A DNA stretch of 50,717 bases, taken from positions 1-50,717 of the forward strand of contig CASDYX010000010.1 in NCBI GenBank assembly GCA_949286215.1. The letters run 5' to 3'. The notes beneath the pieces were generated by a model. That model did no database searches. It was not told the DNA's origin and worked only from the letters and a program-made list of their open reading frames with translations. A program made the position numbers and the translations under genes. Shown in pieces: positions 34,222 to 42,313 of this stretch. Within the stretch, counting starts at the first letter, position 1; the number at the start of each line of letters is the position of its first letter. Source of the stretch: an uncultured Pseudomonadota bacterium (lineage in GTDB: Bacteria > Pseudomonadota > Alphaproteobacteria > RF32 > CAG-239).

Positions 34222-35540
34222 TTGAAAACTATTTGCAAAAATTAGAGGCTTTTTGTCAGAGCAAAAATATTAATCAATATGAAATTCGCTATTTTCAGGA
34301 AAATAACCGCGTTTTGAAAGTTTATGAACAAAAAGTTTGTGAAGCGCGCGACAATGCCTCGCAAAGTGTGGCCTTGATTGTGGTGCAAAACGGCAAAAGA
34401 GGTCGTTTTGACACAACTGATGTGGATGAAAATAAAATTCCACTCATTGTTGAAGAGGCTTTGAGTAATGCTTTGTCAATTGATACGGATGAAACCTTTT
34501 TTCTTTATGACGGAAAAGGTGAATATCCGAAAGTTAAACCTTATCAGCCGTTACCGCAATTAGCGCAATTGGATAAAATTGATTATTTGAAAACTTTGGA
34601 AAAAGCGGCTTATGAGGCTGATAAACGTATCAATAAAGTGATGCATACCATTTATAAAGAAGGATATACACGGTCGCTTATTCGCAATTCTTTGGGACTG
34701 AAGTTGGAGAAAGAAAAAAAATATGCTTTTGCCTCCATTTATCTGAGTGCCAAAGAAGGTGAGGTAATTAAAACAGATAGTGAGGGCGTTTGCTTTAACA
34801 AAGAAGAGGACTTTAACCCCAAAGCAATAATTGAAAAAGTTGTTCCGCGGGTGGTATCTCGTCTTGATGCTAGAGATTGCAAATCGCAAAAATGTAATGT
34901 GATTTTTGATCATGAAGTTGCCGGTGATTTGTTAGCGGCTTTTCGCAATATTTTCTCAAGCTTTAATGTGGATGCCGGAATTACAAAACTGAAAGGGAAA
35001 ATCGGTGAAAAGGTAGCCTCAGATATTGTGACAATTGTTGATAATCCTTTGCTTGAGGGTGGTTTGGCAACGGCTGCTTTTGATAATGAAGGTGTGCCAA
35101 CTCTCTACAAAGAACTGGTTACAGACGGGGTGTTAAAAAAATTTGTGTATGGTATGGCATTGGCGGATAAGCACAAAACTCAAACAACCGGTAACGGCAG
35201 TGGCGGTTTGTATCCGATATTTTTTAACTTGTATATCAAAAACGGCAATAGCTCAAAAGAAGAGTTGCTCAAACATTTAGGGAATGGTGTTTATATTGAC
35301 ATCTTAAACGGATTGCGCGTTGGGTGTAATGTGACTTCGGGTGAGTTTTCTTTGGGTGCGGAAGGTTTTGCCGTCGAGAATGGTAACCTCACAAAAGCTC
35401 TTAATCAATTTACAATTGCCGGAAATATTTTTGATTTGCTTCAAAATATTGAAATGCTCGGAAATGATTTGGACTTGTCAAAGTCATCTTGTGGGGCACC
35501 GTCGTTATTGGTTAAAAATTTAGTGGTTTCAGGTGTGTAG
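34218..35540 (+). CDS. pmbA: PmbA/TldE, non-catalytic partner of TldD
   Basis: 440 residues. Same fold as TldD, but the HExxxH motif is replaced by DHEVAGDLL, as in the metal-free PmbA/TldE subunits. The C-terminal LQNIEMLGNDLDLSKSSCGAPSLLVKNL is typical. It starts within the TldD stop (ATGA) and is thus translationally coupled. Confidence 0.95.
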   Translation: MIENYLQKLEAFCQSKNINQYEIRYFQENNRVLKVYEQKVCEARDNASQSVALIVVQNGKRGRFDTTDVDENKIPLIVEEALSNALSIDTDETFFLYDGKGEYPKVKPYQPLPQLAQLDKIDYLKTLEKAAYEADKRINKVMHTIYKEGYTRSLIRNSLGLKLEKEKKYAFASIYLSAKEGEVIKTDSEGVCFNKEEDFNPKAIIEKVVPRVVSRLDARDCKSQKCNVIFDHEVAGDLLAAFRNIFSSFNVDAGITKLKGKIGEKVASDIVTIVDNPLLEGGLATAAFDNEGVPTLYKELVTDGVLKKFVYGMALADKHKTQTTGNGSGGLYPIFFNLYIKNGNSSKEELLKHLGNGVYIDILNGLRVGCNVTSGEFSLGAEGFAVENGNLTKALNQFTIAGNIFDLLQNIEMLGNDLDLSKSSCGAPSLLVKNLVVSGV

Positions 35541-35553
35541 GAGGAATAGTATT

Positions 35554-36348
35554 ATGCGAAAATTTGGGGTTAAAGTTTGGTCTAAAGATGTGTTGCGAAA
35601 TGAAGCTTTTTTTCAGCAATGTATTGACTCTGTTAAAGATGGAAAATTTTCTTATATTGAATTATTCGCTCAAGCCGGAAGTTATCAGGATACATCTGAC
35701 AAAATAAAAAAACAGATGAAAGGTTTACCTGTTGTTATTCATGCTCCTCACTGTGGGGTTGGAATGGATTTGGGAAGAGAAGATATGCGTGAGCAAAATC
35801 GTGAGATGCTTAAAGATTCACAACTCTTTGCCGATATGCTTGATGCTTCTATTATTATTTTGCACCCGGGGATGGGACCGGAAAAGAAATATTTAGAGGA
35901 AAGTATTTATCAATTTAAGAGTTTTAGAGATACTCGTTTGGCGGTTGAAAATCAACCTTATGAGTGCTGTGTTACACATCGATTGTTACATGGTATTACT
36001 CCAGATGATGTTAAATTGTTTAAAAATGAAACTAATTGTCAATTTTGTTTTGATTTCTATCATGCAATTTGTACAGCTAATTCGCTTAAATGCCCTGTGT
36101 ATGATTATTTAGCAGCTTTTCATAATCTTAATCCTGATATGTATCATTTATGTGATGGAGATATTAACGGGGTTGAAGATACTCATTTGCATTTGGGCGA
36201 GGGAAATTTTGATTTAAAGCGGTTTTTGAACGAATTTATTGATGATGGTGCTTTGGTTACTTTGGAAACGGGGCGAGAGATTCCGCAAAATATTGAACCA
36301 TGGATGAATGATTTGATTTATATTCAAAATGTGGAGAAAAGTTTATAA
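35554..36348 (+). CDS. Sugar-phosphate isomerase/AP-endonuclease-like TIM-barrel protein
   Basis: 264 residues from the ATG at 35554, which has a strong GGAGGA site. Xylose-isomerase-like TIM-barrel features: VVIHAPHCGVGMD, SIIILHPGMG (His), LAVENQP (Glu), FCFDFYHAI (Asp/His), YHLCDGDINGVEDTHLHLGEG (Asp and His pairs) and VTLETG (Glu), the usual metal ligands of the AP endonuclease 2/EndoIV-like superfamily. Substrate unknown: a sugar epimerase/isomerase or a DNA repair role are both possible. The next gene starts within its stop codon (TAATG). Confidence 0.82.
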   Translation: MRKFGVKVWSKDVLRNEAFFQQCIDSVKDGKFSYIELFAQAGSYQDTSDKIKKQMKGLPVVIHAPHCGVGMDLGREDMREQNREMLKDSQLFADMLDASIIILHPGMGPEKKYLEESIYQFKSFRDTRLAVENQPYECCVTHRLLHGITPDDVKLFKNETNCQFCFDFYHAICTANSLKCPVYDYLAAFHNLNPDMYHLCDGDINGVEDTHLHLGEGNFDLKRFLNEFIDDGALVTLETGREIPQNIEPWMNDLIYIQNVEKSL

Positions 36349-37553
36349 TGCAAAAAGGGGCGCAATATCAGGCGGTTTTGGAACTTATTTCTGAGATTTT
36401 TCAAGATAAGGCTCCAGCTGATATTATCATCAATTCTTATGTCAGAGAACGCAAATATATCGGCTCAAAAGATAGAAAGTTTATTTGTGATACGGTGTGG
36501 AAGATTATTCGTAATCGCCGCAAGTTGACTTTTGATGCCGGTTCTGAGATCTCAAGAAAAATTTTGCTTACCTATCTGCGAGATGAAGATTTAGATGTGA
36601 TTTGTTGCGGGGAATATGCTCTTGCTCCTCTAAGTAAGGAAGAAAAAATTTGGCTCCAAAACCCAAATGTGGAAGTTTATCCGGCTGCGGTTGAAGCGGA
36701 ATGTCCGGATTGGTTGTTTCAAAAAATAAAAAATATGGATTTATTGAAAGCCTTAAATGAACCGGCAACGGCTGATTTGCGTATTAATAAAAATACGCGC
36801 GCTGTTGAAGTTGAAAAATTGCGTGCCGAAGGATTGTGGTTTGCACCGACGCCTTATTCGCCGATTGGGCTACGCTCTACTGAGAGAGTTAATCTCAATA
36901 ATTGCATTGCCTATAAGGAAGGTGAGGTAGAAGTTCAAGATGAAGCCTCGCAGTTGGCGGCAATTTTAGCCGATGTTGGTCCTCAGCATAAAACCATTGA
37001 TTATTGTTGCGGGGCGGGCGGTAAAAGTTTGACTATGTCTTTTTTGATGAAGAATCAAGGCAAAATTCAAATCCATGATATTAATTGGGGACGGTTGGTG
37101 GCCGTGAAAGAACGTGCGCAACGCTTAAATGTGACAAATTTGGAAGTTGTGAAAACACTTAGCGATGAGGATTATGATCGGTTTGTGGTGGATGCTCCTT
37201 GTTCGGGTACGGGTACTTGGCGGCGCAGTCCCGATGCTAAATATCGCTTAACTGAAGAAAAATTAAACGAACTCAATAAGACTCAAAGAGAAATCCTTGA
37301 AATTGCGTATAATCATACCAAAGTCGGGGGAAGAATTGTGTATATTACTTGCTCGATTTTGGAAGATGAAAATGAAAATATAATCAATTATTTTTTGCAA
37401 AAACATGCAGATGTGCATCCTATTAATATGCATCGACTTTGGGAAGAAAAGTTAGATTGCAGGTATCCGGGACAAAATGAATTTTGGCTTAAACTCAATC
37501 CGTTGATGACACAGACAGATGGCTTCTTTGTTTGTGTTTTAGAAAAAATTTAG
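36348..37553 (+). CDS. RsmB/NOL1-family RNA (cytosine-5) methyltransferase
   Basis: 401 residues. The C-terminal domain has the SAM motif DYCCGAGGKSLTM, motif IV FVVDAPCSGTGTWRRSPD and motif VI RIVYITCSILEDENE with the two catalytic Cys of the family (PC and TC). The N-terminal ~150 residues resemble the NusB-like helical domain of RsmB. RsmB makes m5C967 in 16S rRNA; the exact target here is not certain, so I give no symbol. It starts within the preceding stop. Confidence 0.9.
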   Translation: MQKGAQYQAVLELISEIFQDKAPADIIINSYVRERKYIGSKDRKFICDTVWKIIRNRRKLTFDAGSEISRKILLTYLRDEDLDVICCGEYALAPLSKEEKIWLQNPNVEVYPAAVEAECPDWLFQKIKNMDLLKALNEPATADLRINKNTRAVEVEKLRAEGLWFAPTPYSPIGLRSTERVNLNNCIAYKEGEVEVQDEASQLAAILADVGPQHKTIDYCCGAGGKSLTMSFLMKNQGKIQIHDINWGRLVAVKERAQRLNVTNLEVVKTLSDEDYDRFVVDAPCSGTGTWRRSPDAKYRLTEEKLNELNKTQREILEIAYNHTKVGGRIVYITCSILEDENENIINYFLQKHADVHPINMHRLWEEKLDCRYPGQNEFWLKLNPLMTQTDGFFVCVLEKI

Positions 37554-37572
37554 GCTTGACTTTTTGTACCCT

Positions 37573-37581
37573 TGGTATAAT
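37573..37581 (+). promoter_or_regulatory. Extended -10 promoter of the orphan gene
   Basis: TGGTATAAT matches an extended -10 perfectly; a TTGACT (37556-37561) precedes it at a short 14-base distance. It lies 20 bases after the RsmB-like gene and about 50 bases before the next start. Confidence 0.6.
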
Positions 37582-37633
37582 CTTTAGACAAAATTTTATT
37601 ATTTTTCATTTATTAACCCTTAATTTTTTAATT

Positions 37634-38524
37634 ATGGAAAAAATATTTAATTTTAACGATTGGGTGGTGGCAAATAGGGATATTTTCTCAAAAGAATTGA
37701 AAAAGTCCGATTTAGTAGCTACTGCATGGGGAAGTTATCATTTTAAGGGAACACCTATGGATGATAAGCCCTTGGTCTTGGTTTTTCGCTATCAAAAGGA
37801 GAAAGGGGAAACTCTCTCTGTGGTTTGGGATTTAGCCAAAAAACAAGCGCACTTTTTGCCTTGCTTTGTGAGGGTTCAAAAATCGGAAAGTAGACTTGCT
37901 TGTTATGGTCCGCTCTTTTGTGAGTTGGATGATAAGAACGGCTATATTTGCTATAAAATCACTAAAAATCAGGCATTAGGAAAGGAATTTGCGCAAATTT
38001 GGTGGCGAATTCAGATGGGCGAAAATGGTCTGGAAAAAAATTTGCGTGCCGTTAATGGTGGCAAAGATTTGGGTCTGGGCTATGCTTGTCGGGACAGAAA
38101 AAAGACTTGGTTCTTTTCTCTGACACATCCGGATAATGGCTTTGTCGAAGTGGGCGGGCTTTCTTTAGCTCACTTGCCGGAAAAAGCTGTTTGCTATGAT
38201 GACAGGTCTCAGTCTTATTGGAGCTTGATTGACGGCGAATGGGTACATCCAAGGCCAAGAAAATGGACGAGTATTACAAAGGCCGCTGAAATATGGAAAA
38301 TATTTTTGCAGAGACATCCCAAAGAAAGCAGGAAAATCAGCTCATACCTGCAGCCGGTGGCGGCCTATTGGTATGGGCAACCTTGTTGGGTTTTTGGGGT
38401 AGATAACAATCTTATCTACCTGATTATGGTGGAAGATGTGTTACAAGTCTTCTGCATTATTCTCTCAGACTGGGAAAATTTGAAGCTGGCCTTGCCCGGA
38501 GATAAGAAGTTTTTCTATGATTAA
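37634..38524 (+). CDS. Trp-rich orphan protein
   Basis: 296 residues from the ATG at 37634, which follows a clear extended -10 promoter; the in-frame extension upstream would overlap the promoter and the previous gene. About 13 Trp and many other aromatic residues sit in beta-like strands (VVWDLAKKQ, AQIWWRIQ, GEWVHPRPRKW, AAYWYGQPCWVFG). No signal peptide or known family is evident. No Shine-Dalgarno site is visible before the ATG. A strong terminator follows. Likely a real single-gene unit of unknown function. Confidence 0.7.
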   Translation: MEKIFNFNDWVVANRDIFSKELKKSDLVATAWGSYHFKGTPMDDKPLVLVFRYQKEKGETLSVVWDLAKKQAHFLPCFVRVQKSESRLACYGPLFCELDDKNGYICYKITKNQALGKEFAQIWWRIQMGENGLEKNLRAVNGGKDLGLGYACRDRKKTWFFSLTHPDNGFVEVGGLSLAHLPEKAVCYDDRSQSYWSLIDGEWVHPRPRKWTSITKAAEIWKIFLQRHPKESRKISSYLQPVAAYWYGQPCWVFGVDNNLIYLIMVEDVLQVFCIILSDWENLKLALPGDKKFFYD

Positions 38525-38540
38525 TTGAGTTATAACCATA

Positions 38541-38578
38541 AAAAATCCCTTGTCTTAAAAAGACGAGGGATTTTTTTT
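38541..38578. terminator. Bidirectional terminator between the orphan and the FlhB-C-like gene
   Basis: A 16-bp stem with one G-T pair (AAAAATCCCTTGTCTT / AAGACGAGGGATTTTT) and T-tail; the minus-strand stop codon sits in the tail. Confidence 0.9.
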
Positions 38579-38900
38579 AATTGTCGGGCAGGGTGGTGTT
38601 GTTGGCTTTATAGATATAGGAAATGATTTCAGCCACCGCGGCAAAGGCTTCTATCGGAATTTCGCTATCAATATCCACCGCTTTGAGAATTTGTATCAAA
38701 TCTGCGTCTTGATGAATCTCTATGCTTTCATCAATGGCAATTTGAATTATCTTTTGCGCAATCTCGCCTTGGCCTTTGGCTAAAACCGTCGGCGCATCGT
38801 GTTTGCTCGGGTCATAGCCCAAGGCAACAGCATAATCTGGGGATAACCTTTCCTCGGCGTTGTTTTTATCTAAGCTTTTGTTATTATCTGTTTCAGACAT
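38577..38900 (-). CDS. FlhB C-terminal domain-like protein (FlhX type)
   Basis: 107 residues from the ATG at 38900; the longer frame upstream overlaps a good promoter. Residues ~20-100 align with the cytoplasmic domain of the export-gate protein FlhB: YAVALGYDPSKHDAPTVLAKG (FlhB: YAVALxYDPxxxxAPxVxAKG) followed by IAQKIIQIAIDESIEI and the C-terminal helices. The self-cleavage motif NPTH that precedes this in FlhB reads LSPD, so autocleavage is not expected. The membrane domain is absent. In other bacteria such stand-alone proteins can partly replace the FlhB C-domain in flagellar export. It is divergent from flgB. Confidence 0.85.
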   Translation of the reverse strand: MSETDNNKSLDKNNAEERLSPDYAVALGYDPSKHDAPTVLAKGQGEIAQKIIQIAIDESIEIHQDADLIQILKAVDIDSEIPIEAFAAVAEIISYIYKANNTTLPDN

Positions 38901-38928
38901 GAGCAATCTCTTTGCAATGTTTTTATTT

Positions 38929-38957
38929 ATTGTAAGATGCCTTTTTAGGAATTGCAA
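38929..38957 (-). promoter_or_regulatory. Putative sigma70 promoter of the FlhB-C-like gene
   Basis: Reading the minus strand, TTGCAA (38957-38952) and TACAAT (38934-38929) are 17 bases apart, about 29 bases before the ATG. Confidence 0.55.
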
Positions 38958-38969
38958 CGTTTTTTAATT

Positions 38970-38986
38970 TGGCACAAAGATTGCAT
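38970..38986 (+). promoter_or_regulatory. Sigma54 (RpoN) promoter of flgB-flgC-fliE
   Basis: TGGCAC-N5-TTGCAT matches the sigma54 -24/-12 consensus TGGCAC-N5-TTGCA fully, with GG and GC in register. It lies 54 bases before the flgB ATG. Sigma54 control of basal-body rod genes is established in Caulobacter. Confidence 0.82.
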
Positions 38987-39039
38987 CTGTTCGGTTATGT
39001 TGGGGAACGTAACCTGTTGCATATAGGGGAGATATGTAG

Positions 39040-39441
39040 ATGGATTTGAATAATCTTTCTATTTTTAATATGGCTAATACGGAAATGGCCTATTTGACTG
39101 AGCGTCAAAAGGTTTTGGCAACGAATATTGCCAATGCCAATACGCCTCATTATCTTCCCCAGGATTTAGAAAAACCAAGTTTTGCTAATGTTTTGCGGAC
39201 TTCTTTGCCGATGACGGTAACCAATGAAAAGCATTTGAGCGGTTTGCCCAGTCGTAACGGTGGATTTCGACTCTATACGCCCAAATCTGATACCGCTTTG
39301 ACGATTGATGGTAACGGCGTTGTCTTGGAAGACCAAATGAATGAAGCCAGCAAGACCAAAAGTGACTATAACCGCGTGTTGACGATTTATGGCAAGTATA
39401 AAACCATGCTGCAAACCGCAAACACAAAAATTAACGCCTAA
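39040..39441 (+). CDS. flgB: Flagellar basal-body rod protein FlgB
   Basis: 133 residues. Proximal rod subunit exported by the flagellar apparatus. N-terminal NMANTEMAYLTERQKVLATNIANANTP is the rod-protein signature, and the C-terminal helix ends VLTIYGKYKTMLQTA. AGGGGAGA precedes the ATG. First gene of a three-gene unit behind the sigma54-type promoter. Confidence 0.95.
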   Translation: MDLNNLSIFNMANTEMAYLTERQKVLATNIANANTPHYLPQDLEKPSFANVLRTSLPMTVTNEKHLSGLPSRNGGFRLYTPKSDTALTIDGNGVVLEDQMNEASKTKSDYNRVLTIYGKYKTMLQTANTKINA

Positions 39442-39451
39442 GGGATAGAAT

Positions 39452-39865
39452 ATGGCCGGAGATTTATCAGTTAGTGCAGATATTGCCGTATCAGGGATGA
39501 AGGCACAAGCCGAAAGGTTGCGCATTATCTCTGAGAATATGGCTAATGCCGACTCGGTCGGGGTCCGTCCCGGTGATGATCCTTATCGTCGTCAGGTGGT
39601 CACTTTTAAGGACTATATTGATAAAGAAACCGGCGCCAGAATGGTGAAAGTGGATAAGGTGATTAAAGATAAATCCGAATTTCCACTGAAATATGAGCCG
39701 AATAATCCATTGGCAAATGCTCAAGGATATGTGGCTCAGCCTAATGTTAATCCGTTGATTGAAATGATGGATATGAAAGAGGCTCAACGCAGTTATGATG
39801 CAAATTTGAATATGATGCAAACTGCAAGAGATATGAATTCAAAAGTATTAGATTTATTGAAGTGA
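39452..39865 (+). CDS. flgC: Flagellar basal-body rod protein FlgC
   Basis: 137 residues. ADIAVSGMKAQAERLRIISENMANADSVG is the FlgC rod motif; the C-terminus NPLIEMMDMKEAQRSYDANLNMMQTARDM is typical. Proximal rod. It lies 10 bases after flgB and 15 before fliE. Confidence 0.97.
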   Translation: MAGDLSVSADIAVSGMKAQAERLRIISENMANADSVGVRPGDDPYRRQVVTFKDYIDKETGARMVKVDKVIKDKSEFPLKYEPNNPLANAQGYVAQPNVNPLIEMMDMKEAQRSYDANLNMMQTARDMNSKVLDLLK

Positions 39866-39880
39866 TAAATGGGGATGTAA

Positions 39881-40201
39881 ATGGCAAATAATATTTCTAG
39901 TGCGCTAAATGCTTATCAACATGCTCTGAGCCGTATCGGCGCAAAAATGCCGGTGGAGGAAAATGCTCAGGTTTCTTCAGGTCAGTCCGATTTTCAGGCA
40001 ATGGTAGAAAATGCTTTGACAAATGCCGTCGATATTAACAAAAAAGCAGAGAGCCTCTCTATGCAAGGTATTGCCGGAAAAGCTGATATTCAAGATGTGG
40101 TTTTGGCTGTGGCTAATGCCGAAATGGCTTTGGAAACAGTTGTGGCCGTCAGAGATACCGCTATTAAAGCTTATAAAGAAATTATGCAAATGACAGTGTA
40201 G
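39881..40201 (+). CDS. fliE: Flagellar hook-basal body protein FliE
   Basis: 106 residues, normal FliE length. It links the MS ring to the rod. DFQAMVENALTNAVDINKKAE and the C-terminal DIQDVVLAVANAEMALETVVAVRDTAIKAYKEIMQM match the family. The unit ends here; fliQ or flhB, often next in other alphaproteobacteria, do not follow within the window. Confidence 0.96.
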   Translation: MANNISSALNAYQHALSRIGAKMPVEENAQVSSGQSDFQAMVENALTNAVDINKKAESLSMQGIAGKADIQDVVLAVANAEMALETVVAVRDTAIKAYKEIMQMTV

Positions 40202-40321
40202 GCTGATTTTGCCGTATTATTATATGCTTTGAAAAGTATTTTGGTGAAAAAATGTGAAATTTTGCAAAAAATACTTGATTAATTATTTTAGTTAGTTTAA
40301 ATCAATCTTGTTTTTGTTATT

Positions 40322-40407
40322 GCGGCCGTGGCGAAATTGGTAGACGCGTAACGTTGAGGTCGTTATGAGCTAAGCTCATGGAAGTTCAAGTCTTCTCGGC
40401 CGCACCA
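40322..40407 (+). tRNA. tRNA-Leu (GAG anticodon)
   Basis: An 86-base tRNA with acceptor GCGGCCG/CGGCCGC, anticodon stem TAACG/CGTTA with loop TTGAGGT (anticodon GAG), a long variable arm (TGAGCTAAGCTCA), T-loop GTTCAAGTC, and encoded CCA. Confidence 0.96.
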
Positions 40408-40434
40408 TACAAAAATAAAGTTAGGAGCAAGTGC
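40401..40434 (+). repeat. Direct repeat, copy 1: tRNA-Leu 3' end plus following sequence
   Basis: 34 bases beginning with the last seven of tRNA-Leu (CGCACCA) recur at 40592-40625 with one mismatch. See the tRNA-Leu finding. Confidence 0.9.
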
Positions 40435-40477
40435 TTTGGGTAGTATGAGAGTAGGGTTTTGGCTCAGAAGACTATCC

Positions 40478-40539
40478 CCTCAAAGATGTAACGCTTGCTG
40501 CGACCATTGTCATTGGTCTGGCGCGCTAACATCTCAAGG
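40478..40539. other. Structured segment between the direct repeats
   Basis: Nested inverted repeats CCT/AGG, GATGT (40485-40489)/ACATC (40529-40533), CGC/GCG and GACCA (40502-40506)/TGGTC (40514-40518) would fold as one long hairpin. No open frame of note. It may be a small RNA or remnant of a mobile element; function unknown. Confidence 0.45.
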
Positions 40540-40591
40540 ATTGTTTCGTAAAAACTCAACGTTGGTTGACTTTTTACTCACAATTCTCAGT

Positions 40592-40625
40592 CGCACCATA
40601 CAAAAATAAAGTTAGGTGCAAGTGC
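40592..40625 (+). repeat. Direct repeat, copy 2, 191 bases after copy 1
   Basis: Matches 40401-40434 at 33 of 34 bases. Similarity extends a little upstream into the acceptor region (TTCTCAGTCGCACCA against TTCTCGGCCGCACCA), but no T-arm is present, so it is not a second tRNA. The remaining 168 bases to mgtE hold only hairpins. Confidence 0.9.
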
Positions 40626-40686
40626 CTCGAAAAGAATTGAAAAAAATATGAGTTTGAAGAGGTATTTGATTAGAAAATATTTTAGA

Positions 40687-40712
40687 AAATCCGTTACAGG
40701 ATTTATTTTTTT
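40687..40712 (+). terminator. Probable terminator upstream of mgtE
   Basis: Stem AAATCC/GGATTT with a 6-base loop, then a T-rich tail. A second small hairpin, ATAAAC-ATTA-GTTTAT (40756-40771), also followed by T, lies nearer to mgtE. Confidence 0.5.
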
Positions 40713-40793
40713 ATAAACAATATGGGAATTGCGTAAATCGATTGAGCTTTAATTTATAAACATTAGTTTATTTTTATTAAGAGGGAGGGGAAT

Positions 40794-42218
40794 ATGAAAA
40801 AAAATTTGAAAAAACATAGACCAGGCTCTCAGCTCAACAAAAAACACAATCTTCCTAAGAAATCTCATCAAGAACAGTTTTTAGGTATCGGACCGAAAAT
40901 CATTAATTCTATCCTCATTGGGTTGCATGAGGAAGATTATATTCATGTGCGCAAAATTGCCGATGGCTTAGATGAGTATGAACTCGCCAGTTTGCTCGAA
41001 AGTTTGAGTATTCATGACCGGCAAAAATTGGTTGAGGTTTTGGGTAACCGCCTTAATCCTGAAGTATTTCCTGAATTAAATGATGTTGTTCAAGAGCAAA
41101 TCATTGACAGTATGGATGAAAAACAAATCGTTCATATCGTTAATGAGTTGGATTCAGATGATGCTGTTGAAATTTTGGAGCATATGGATGATGACGAACA
41201 AAAGAAAATTATTCGTCAACTCTCTCCAGAACTCAAAGTTCAAGTCCAGTCGTCTTTAAGCTATCCGGAAGATTCTGCCGGACGTATTATGGAACGCCAA
41301 TTCGTCAGTATGCCTGACGATTGGACCGTAAAAGAAGCAAAAAAGTTTTTGCTTAATGATGAGAATCTTCCTGATGAGTTTTATACAGTCTTTTTAACTG
41401 ACGAAAAAATGCGTCCGACAGGAGAGATTACTTTGGATAAGCTCTTGCGCGCTAAAGCAAGTGAAAAACTCTCCGATATTATGGATGGCGAAATTGTACC
41501 GTTAAGCGTGGATACCGACCAAGAAGAAGTAGCACATATGTTCCGTGAATATGGTTGGAAATCTGCCGAAGTGGTGGATGCTAACGGACGTCTTATCGGT
41601 GTGATTAATTTGGATAGTATCGTTGATATTATTCATGAAGAGGCATCGGAAGATATTATGTTGCTTTCAGGTGCCGAAGAAGGTGATGTCTATAAGTCAC
41701 CGTTTAGTATTTTTAGGTCTCGTTCGGTTTGGCTCATTACCAACTTGTTTGCAACGATTTTGGCTTCTTCAGTAGTGAAGGGTTTTCAAGATATTATTGC
41801 TCAATTATCGGTTTTGGCGGTGTTGATGCCGATTGTTGCTTCAATGGGCGGAACAACCGGAAATCAAACTTTGGCGGTGGTGGTGCGTGCAATTGCTACC
41901 AAAGAGCTCACCTCGCAAAACACGTTGCGGATGATTTTGAAAGAATTTTTGGTAGGGCTTATGAACGGAATGCTCTTTGCCGGTCTTATTGCTCTGGTTA
42001 CTTGGTTTTTGTTCCATAATGAAACAATTTGCTTGATTATTGCTTTGGCAATGTTGTGCAATTTAACGCTTGCCAGTTTGGCAGGTATTCTTATTCCGCT
42101 GATTTTGAATAAGTGCAAAGCTGATCCCGCGATTTCATCCGGTGTGTTCTTGATTGCTTGTACAGACTCCGGTGGTTATTTCGTCTTTTTAGGTTTGGCT
42201 AAACTCTTATTGTTCTAA
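40794..42218 (+). CDS. mgtE: Magnesium transporter MgtE
   Basis: 474 residues. A basic N-terminal extension, then the MgtE N-terminal helical domain (IADGLDEYELASLLESL ... DDAVEILEHMDDDEQ), two CBS domains (about residues 160-300, with MERQFVSMPDDWTV and IMDGEIVPLSVDTDQEEVA), and a C-terminal five-helix membrane domain with MPIVASMGGTTGNQTLAVVVRAIA and SGVFLIACTDSGGYFVFLGLA, the ion-path segments. Inner-membrane Mg2+ channel gated by cytoplasmic Mg2+. A very strong GAGGGAGGGG site precedes the ATG. Confidence 0.97.
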   Translation: MKKNLKKHRPGSQLNKKHNLPKKSHQEQFLGIGPKIINSILIGLHEEDYIHVRKIADGLDEYELASLLESLSIHDRQKLVEVLGNRLNPEVFPELNDVVQEQIIDSMDEKQIVHIVNELDSDDAVEILEHMDDDEQKKIIRQLSPELKVQVQSSLSYPEDSAGRIMERQFVSMPDDWTVKEAKKFLLNDENLPDEFYTVFLTDEKMRPTGEITLDKLLRAKASEKLSDIMDGEIVPLSVDTDQEEVAHMFREYGWKSAEVVDANGRLIGVINLDSIVDIIHEEASEDIMLLSGAEEGDVYKSPFSIFRSRSVWLITNLFATILASSVVKGFQDIIAQLSVLAVLMPIVASMGGTTGNQTLAVVVRAIATKELTSQNTLRMILKEFLVGLMNGMLFAGLIALVTWFLFHNETICLIIALAMLCNLTLASLAGILIPLILNKCKADPAISSGVFLIACTDSGGYFVFLGLAKLLLF

Positions 42219-42245
42219 AATATCTGTATATTTCTTATTTCTGGC

Positions 42246-42274
42246 TTGGTATATTTTAAATTCAGCTCTATAGT
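42246..42274 (+). promoter_or_regulatory. Putative promoter of the lspA operon
   Basis: TTGGTA (42246-42251) and TATAGT (42269-42274) are 17 bases apart, 40 bases before the lspA start. Confidence 0.5.
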
Positions 42275-42313
42275 AGGCAATAGATTTTGCTTAAATAAAA
42301 GGAGTTTTGTGTC

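Noticed and set aside
32836..35540. A peptide-antibiotic (microcin-like) maturation locus around tldD-pmbA
   Set aside because: No small precursor peptide, immunity or export gene is near; the pair sits among housekeeping genes.
40592..40625. A second tRNA-Leu gene
   Set aside because: Only the acceptor end and flank are repeated; no D-, anticodon or T-arm can be formed.
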